This document shows positions 60,529 through 64,000 of a stretch of 64,000 bases of DNA, piece by piece; position 1 is the first letter of the stretch; the number at the start of each line of letters is the position of its first letter. A program made the translations under genes and the position numbers. The DNA lies in the NCBI RefSeq assembly GCF_003813775.1, contig NZ_RPDH01000001.1:2480001-2544000 (forward strand), in the 5' to 3' direction. The notes beneath the pieces were generated by a model. It was not told the DNA's origin. It did no database searches and saw nothing but the letters and a program-made list of their open reading frames with translations. Origin of the DNA: Chitinophaga lutea (GTDB lineage: Bacteria; Bacteroidota; Bacteroidia; Chitinophagales; Chitinophagaceae).

Positions 60529-60619
60529 GAAATTATTTTGATCGAGGACTCGCACCGGGCGTATCGCCTGAAGAAAGGTTTACATGCAGTAATGAGGCCC
60601 GCCCCAACCAAAAATGCCT

Positions 60620-60627
60620 TATCTTTG
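60620..60627 (+). promoter_or_regulatory. -7 promoter element of mfd
   Basis: TATCTTTG, eight bases before the mfd ATG at 60636. No -33 TTG at the proper distance. Confidence 0.45.
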
Positions 60628-60635
60628 CATCCTTC

Positions 60636-63600
60636 ATGAATTTGCAGGGAGTTTTACAATTATTTGAGCGCGACAGCCGTCTGAAATTGCTGACGGACGG
60701 GATAGCTACGCCTCAGCCTGCCTATTTTCACCTCACCGGGCTCTCCGGCAGCGCCGCGGCCTTTGTGGCCGCCTCCGCCTGGAGCGCAAAAGACCTCAAC
60801 CACCTCTTTATCCTGAACGACAGGGAAGAGGCCGCCTATTTTCACAACGACCTGGAGCAGCTGACCCAGGCGCTGGACATCTTCTACTTCCCGGACTCGT
60901 TCAAAAAAACGGGCCAGTTCCAGGAGCTGAACAGCAGTCACAGCATGCTCCGTACCGAGGCTCTCATGAAGTTCACCGGCGGCCAGGTACACCGGAAGGC
61001 GCTCGTCACCTACCCGGAAGCCCTTTACGAAAAAGTGGCCGGCAATACCGCCTACAACGCCAACATGGTGAACATCAAAGTGGGCGAAACACTGAAAATA
61101 GACGGCCTGCTGGAGAAACTCACGGGCTGGGGGTTTGAACATTCAGACTTCGTATATGGCCCCGGCCAGTTTGCCGTGCGCGGGGGCATTCTCGATATCT
61201 ATTCTTTCGGCAACGAAAAACCGTACCGCTTCGAGCTGTTCGGTGAAGAAGTGGATTCCATCCGCCTCTTCGACCCCGAAACCCAGCTCAGCGAGCGGAA
61301 ACTGATGCAGGTGACCCTCATCGCCAATATGGACACGAGGGCTACCACGCATGCGAAAATGAGCCTGCCCGACTTTCTGCCGGCCAATACCGTGATCTGG
61401 ATCAAAGACCCCGCTTATGTGCAGGGCGTGATCGGGCAGATGGAGGAACGCCTCGACGACTGGCTGCAAACCGGCCAGCGGGCACGGGTGAACGAGGATG
61501 AGGAAATCGCGCTCACCGAAGACGATTTCGTAAAAGGCGGCACGCTCATGGAGCAGCTGCTGCAGCGCTCCTGCGTGGTGTTCGGCCCGCATTTCAATTT
61601 CGAAAAGGTACCCGGCGCGGTGCAGTCCGTGGTGTTCAATACCACCGAACAGCCCGTTTTCAACCGCCAGTTCGACCTGCTGATCAAAGACCTGGCACGC
61701 CATAACGCGGAAAAATCATCCCTTTTCATTTTCGCCGAAAACCCCCGCCAACTCGAAAGGCTGCGGAGCATTTTCGAGGACCTGAAAGCGGATTTCCTGT
61801 TCTATCCCATTCCCGTTGCCATCAGCACCGGGTTTATCGATAACGACATGAAACTGGTGTGTTATACGGACCACCAGATCTTCCAGCGTTATCACAAATA
61901 CAAGGTGAAACAGGCCTACAACAAGAACAAGGCCATCACCCTCAAAACGCTGAAGGAGTTGCAGGCAGGCGACTTCGTGACCCATATCGATCATGGCGTG
62001 GGCGTGTACAGCGGCCTGCAGAAGATAGAAGTGGGCGGCAAAATGCAGGAAGCCATCCGCATCATTTATAAAAACAACGATCTGCTGTATGTGAACATCA
62101 ACTCACTGCACAAGATCAGCAAATACACCGGCAAGGAAGGCGTATCTCCGAAGGTCAACAAACTCGGCAGCGATGCCTGGGAAAAACTGAAGGAGAAAGC
62201 GAAAACCGAGGTCAAGGATATCGCCAAAGACCTCATCAAACTCTACGCCGCCCGTAAAGCCCAGCAGGGTTTCGCGCATACGCCCGATACCTACCTGCAA
62301 ACGGAGCTGGAAGCATCTTTCATTTACGAGGATACGCCAGACCAGAGCAAGGCCACGGCCGATGTGAAGCGCGATATGGAATCGCCCGGGCCGATGGACC
62401 GCCTCGTTTGCGGCGATGTGGGCTTCGGGAAAACGGAAGTGGCCGTGCGCGCTGCCTTCAAAACCGTGGTAGACGGCAAACAGGCCGCCGTGCTGGTGCC
62501 CACCACTATCCTGGCGTTCCAGCACTATAAAACGTTTTCCGAAAGGCTGAAAGATTTCCCCTGCACGGTGGATTACATCAACCGTTTCAAATCTTCCAAA
62601 GAGAAAAAGGAAACGCTCAAACGCCTCGAAGAAGGGAAGGTGGACATCATCATCGGCACGCATGCGCTGCTGGGAAAAGACGTGAAGTTCAAGGATCTTG
62701 GCGTGATGGTGATCGACGAAGAACAGAAGTTCGGCGTAACCGCCAAGGAAAAGCTGAAAACGATGAAGGTGAACGTGGATACGCTCACCCTAACGGCCAC
62801 GCCTATACCCAGAACGCTGCAGTTCTCCCTGATGGGCGCCCGCGACCTGTCCGTCATCAACACCCCGCCGCCGAACCGGCAGCCGATCGAAACGGAGGTG
62901 CTGGTGTTCGATAAAGATCAGATACGCGACGCCATCTATTATGAAACCGAGCGTGGCGGCCAGGTGTATTTCATCCACAACCGCATCAACGGCCTGCGGG
63001 AAATGGCAGGGCTGCTTCAGGAGCTGTGCCCCGACCTCTCCATCGCCACGGCCCACGGCCAGCTCGAAGGGCATAAGCTCGAAGAAGTGATCATGGATTT
63101 CATCGACCGCAAGTACGACGTGCTGGTTTGTACCAACATCGTGGAAAGCGGGGTGGATATTTCCAACGCCAATACCATCATCATCAATAACGCGCACCAC
63201 TTCGGCCTGAGCGATCTGCATCAGCTGCGCGGCCGCGTTGGGCGAAGCAATAAAAAAGCATTCTGTTACCTGCTGGCACCACCCATGAGCACCCTGCCGG
63301 CCGACAGCCGCAAGCGCCTCCAGACGCTGGAGCAGCATAGTGAGCTGGGAAGCGGTTTCCAGATAGCGATGCGCGACCTCGACATCCGCGGCGCCGGCAA
63401 CCTGCTGGGCGGCGAGCAAAGCGGCTTCATCGCCGAGATCGGGTTCGATATGTACCAGAAGATCCTCGACGAAGCCATCCGCGAACTGAAACAGACCGAC
63501 TTTAAAGACCTGTTCAAAGATCAGCTGGAAGAGAAAAAAGATTTTATCAGCGACTGTACCATCGATACGGACCTCGAGATCCTCATCCCGGACTCCTATG

Positions 63601-64000
63601 TGGAAAGCATCCAGGAAAGGCTCAACCTCTACCAGGAACTCGACAACATCACACAGGAAGCCAAACTCGTGGAATTTGAACAGGGGATGGAAGACCGCTT
63701 CGGCCCCGTGCCGGAACCGGTGAAAGACCTGTTTACCACCATCCGCACCCGTTGGATGGCCATCGAACTGGGCTTTGAAAAAATGATCCTGAAAGAAGAA
63801 ACTCTTCGTTGTTATTTCATCAACAACCCTGATAGTCCCTATTTTGAATCACCCACGTTCCAGCACATCCTGCATTATATCCAGACCCGCACCAACAATG
63901 CAAGGCTGAAACAACTGGGCAAAAACTTCATGCTCATCATTGACCGCATGAAGGACATGAACGACATCTACAGCTTCCTCAAAAAAATGACCGACGCGCG
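60636..64000 (+). CDS. mfd: Transcription-repair coupling factor, incomplete at right edge
   Basis: Mfd pushes RNA polymerase off lesions and recruits UvrA for repair. 1121 codons are visible and the frame stays open to the end; since family proteins run about 1100-1150 aa, only the last few residues should be missing. A UvrB-like N terminus up to about 330 (FVYGPGQFAVRGGILDIYSF), then the RNA polymerase interaction domain about 446-505 (DFVTHIDHGVGVYSG, DLLYVNINSLHKISKY), then the DNA translocase with Walker A GDVGFGKT (593-600), DEEQ box (694-697), TATPIPRT, and VCTNIVESGVDISNANT. The last part is the TRCF D7 domain. It starts from a TATCTTTG element eight bases upstream. Confidence 0.97.
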   Translation, partial: MNLQGVLQLFERDSRLKLLTDGIATPQPAYFHLTGLSGSAAAFVAASAWSAKDLNHLFILNDREEAAYFHNDLEQLTQALDIFYFPDSFKKTGQFQELNSSHSMLRTEALMKFTGGQVHRKALVTYPEALYEKVAGNTAYNANMVNIKVGETLKIDGLLEKLTGWGFEHSDFVYGPGQFAVRGGILDIYSFGNEKPYRFELFGEEVDSIRLFDPETQLSERKLMQVTLIANMDTRATTHAKMSLPDFLPANTVIWIKDPAYVQGVIGQMEERLDDWLQTGQRARVNEDEEIALTEDDFVKGGTLMEQLLQRSCVVFGPHFNFEKVPGAVQSVVFNTTEQPVFNRQFDLLIKDLARHNAEKSSLFIFAENPRQLERLRSIFEDLKADFLFYPIPVAISTGFIDNDMKLVCYTDHQIFQRYHKYKVKQAYNKNKAITLKTLKELQAGDFVTHIDHGVGVYSGLQKIEVGGKMQEAIRIIYKNNDLLYVNINSLHKISKYTGKEGVSPKVNKLGSDAWEKLKEKAKTEVKDIAKDLIKLYAARKAQQGFAHTPDTYLQTELEASFIYEDTPDQSKATADVKRDMESPGPMDRLVCGDVGFGKTEVAVRAAFKTVVDGKQAAVLVPTTILAFQHYKTFSERLKDFPCTVDYINRFKSSKEKKETLKRLEEGKVDIIIGTHALLGKDVKFKDLGVMVIDEEQKFGVTAKEKLKTMKVNVDTLTLTATPIPRTLQFSLMGARDLSVINTPPPNRQPIETEVLVFDKDQIRDAIYYETERGGQVYFIHNRINGLREMAGLLQELCPDLSIATAHGQLEGHKLEEVIMDFIDRKYDVLVCTNIVESGVDISNANTIIINNAHHFGLSDLHQLRGRVGRSNKKAFCYLLAPPMSTLPADSRKRLQTLEQHSELGSGFQIAMRDLDIRGAGNLLGGEQSGFIAEIGFDMYQKILDEAIRELKQTDFKDLFKDQLEEKKDFISDCTIDTDLEILIPDSYVESIQERLNLYQELDNITQEAKLVEFEQGMEDRFGPVPEPVKDLFTTIRTRWMAIELGFEKMILKEETLRCYFINNPDSPYFESPTFQHILHYIQTRTNNARLKQLGKNFMLIIDRMKDMNDIYSFLKKMTDA

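Noticed and set aside
60541..60635. GACTCGCACC-like string considered as a tRNA end or attachment site
   Set aside because: No cloverleaf can be built around it and no integrase is nearby.

Overview
The window reads as a chromosomal stretch of a Bacteroidota bacterium, most likely Chitinophagaceae and Chitinophaga-like, with fairly high GC. The reasons are three SusC/SusD outer-membrane uptake pairs, many Cys-lipoproteins, a Bat/MoxR locus, a propeller-type sensor kinase, DUF5686 and peptidase-MA-like outer-membrane proteins, and many TAnnTTTG (-7) promoter elements typical of the Bacteroidota primary sigma factor. I found no rRNA, tRNA, CRISPR array, intact IS element or phage module. This placement is inference; no database search was possible.

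Layout. 1-13.4 kb: three SusC/SusD pairs on the + strand (the first SusC enters from outside the window), with an astacin-type zinc metalloprotease lipoprotein on the opposite strand between pairs 1 and 2, and a TlpA-like thioredoxin lipoprotein convergent with pair 3. 14.7-30.4 kb: housekeeping genes (gatB, aldehyde dehydrogenase, a PDZ protein, alaS, an M23 peptidase, a MerR regulator with a cysteine-less thioredoxin-like protein, an amidohydrolase and MscS channel, prfA, a DUF937-like protein, an OmpA lipoprotein, a class III aminotransferase). 30.4-36.3 kb: gamma-carbonic anhydrase, two tiny paralogous lipoproteins, then a minus-strand operon moxR - DUF58 - BatD-like - batA - rsgA. 36.7-42.3 kb: a NarL-type response regulator, an IPT/NHL lipoprotein and a very large propeller/GAF histidine kinase, probably one signalling unit. 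42.4-49.3 kb: a small unknown protein, a cyclophilin, gcvH-vanZ, an XRE regulator, DUF5686, and a membrane protein - winged-helix regulator - diacylglycerol kinase operon. 49.3-49.8 kb: a noncoding tandem array of four copies of a 116-118 bp unit ending in a perfect 16-bp hairpin. 49.8-58.1 kb: a large MA-like/propeller outer-membrane protein, an MBL hydrolase, a flippase, arfB, dtd-mazG and glycyl-tRNA synthetase. 58.2-64 kb: a fibre-like secreted protein with a lower-GC body, a ferredoxin-reductase-like protein, a hypothetical gene behind an iterated operator-like array, and mfd, which runs off the right edge.

The main functional themes are nutrient import at the outer membrane (Sus pairs, with a protease suggesting peptide or glycoprotein substrates), translation quality control (gatB, alaS, glyS, prfA, arfB, dtd, rsgA) and envelope maintenance. 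The least explained pieces are the 118-bp tandem array, the ACCC-AAGAAT repeat array before the 60.1-60.4 kb gene, the twin mini-lipoproteins, and proteins that keep a fold while apparently lacking its catalytic residues.
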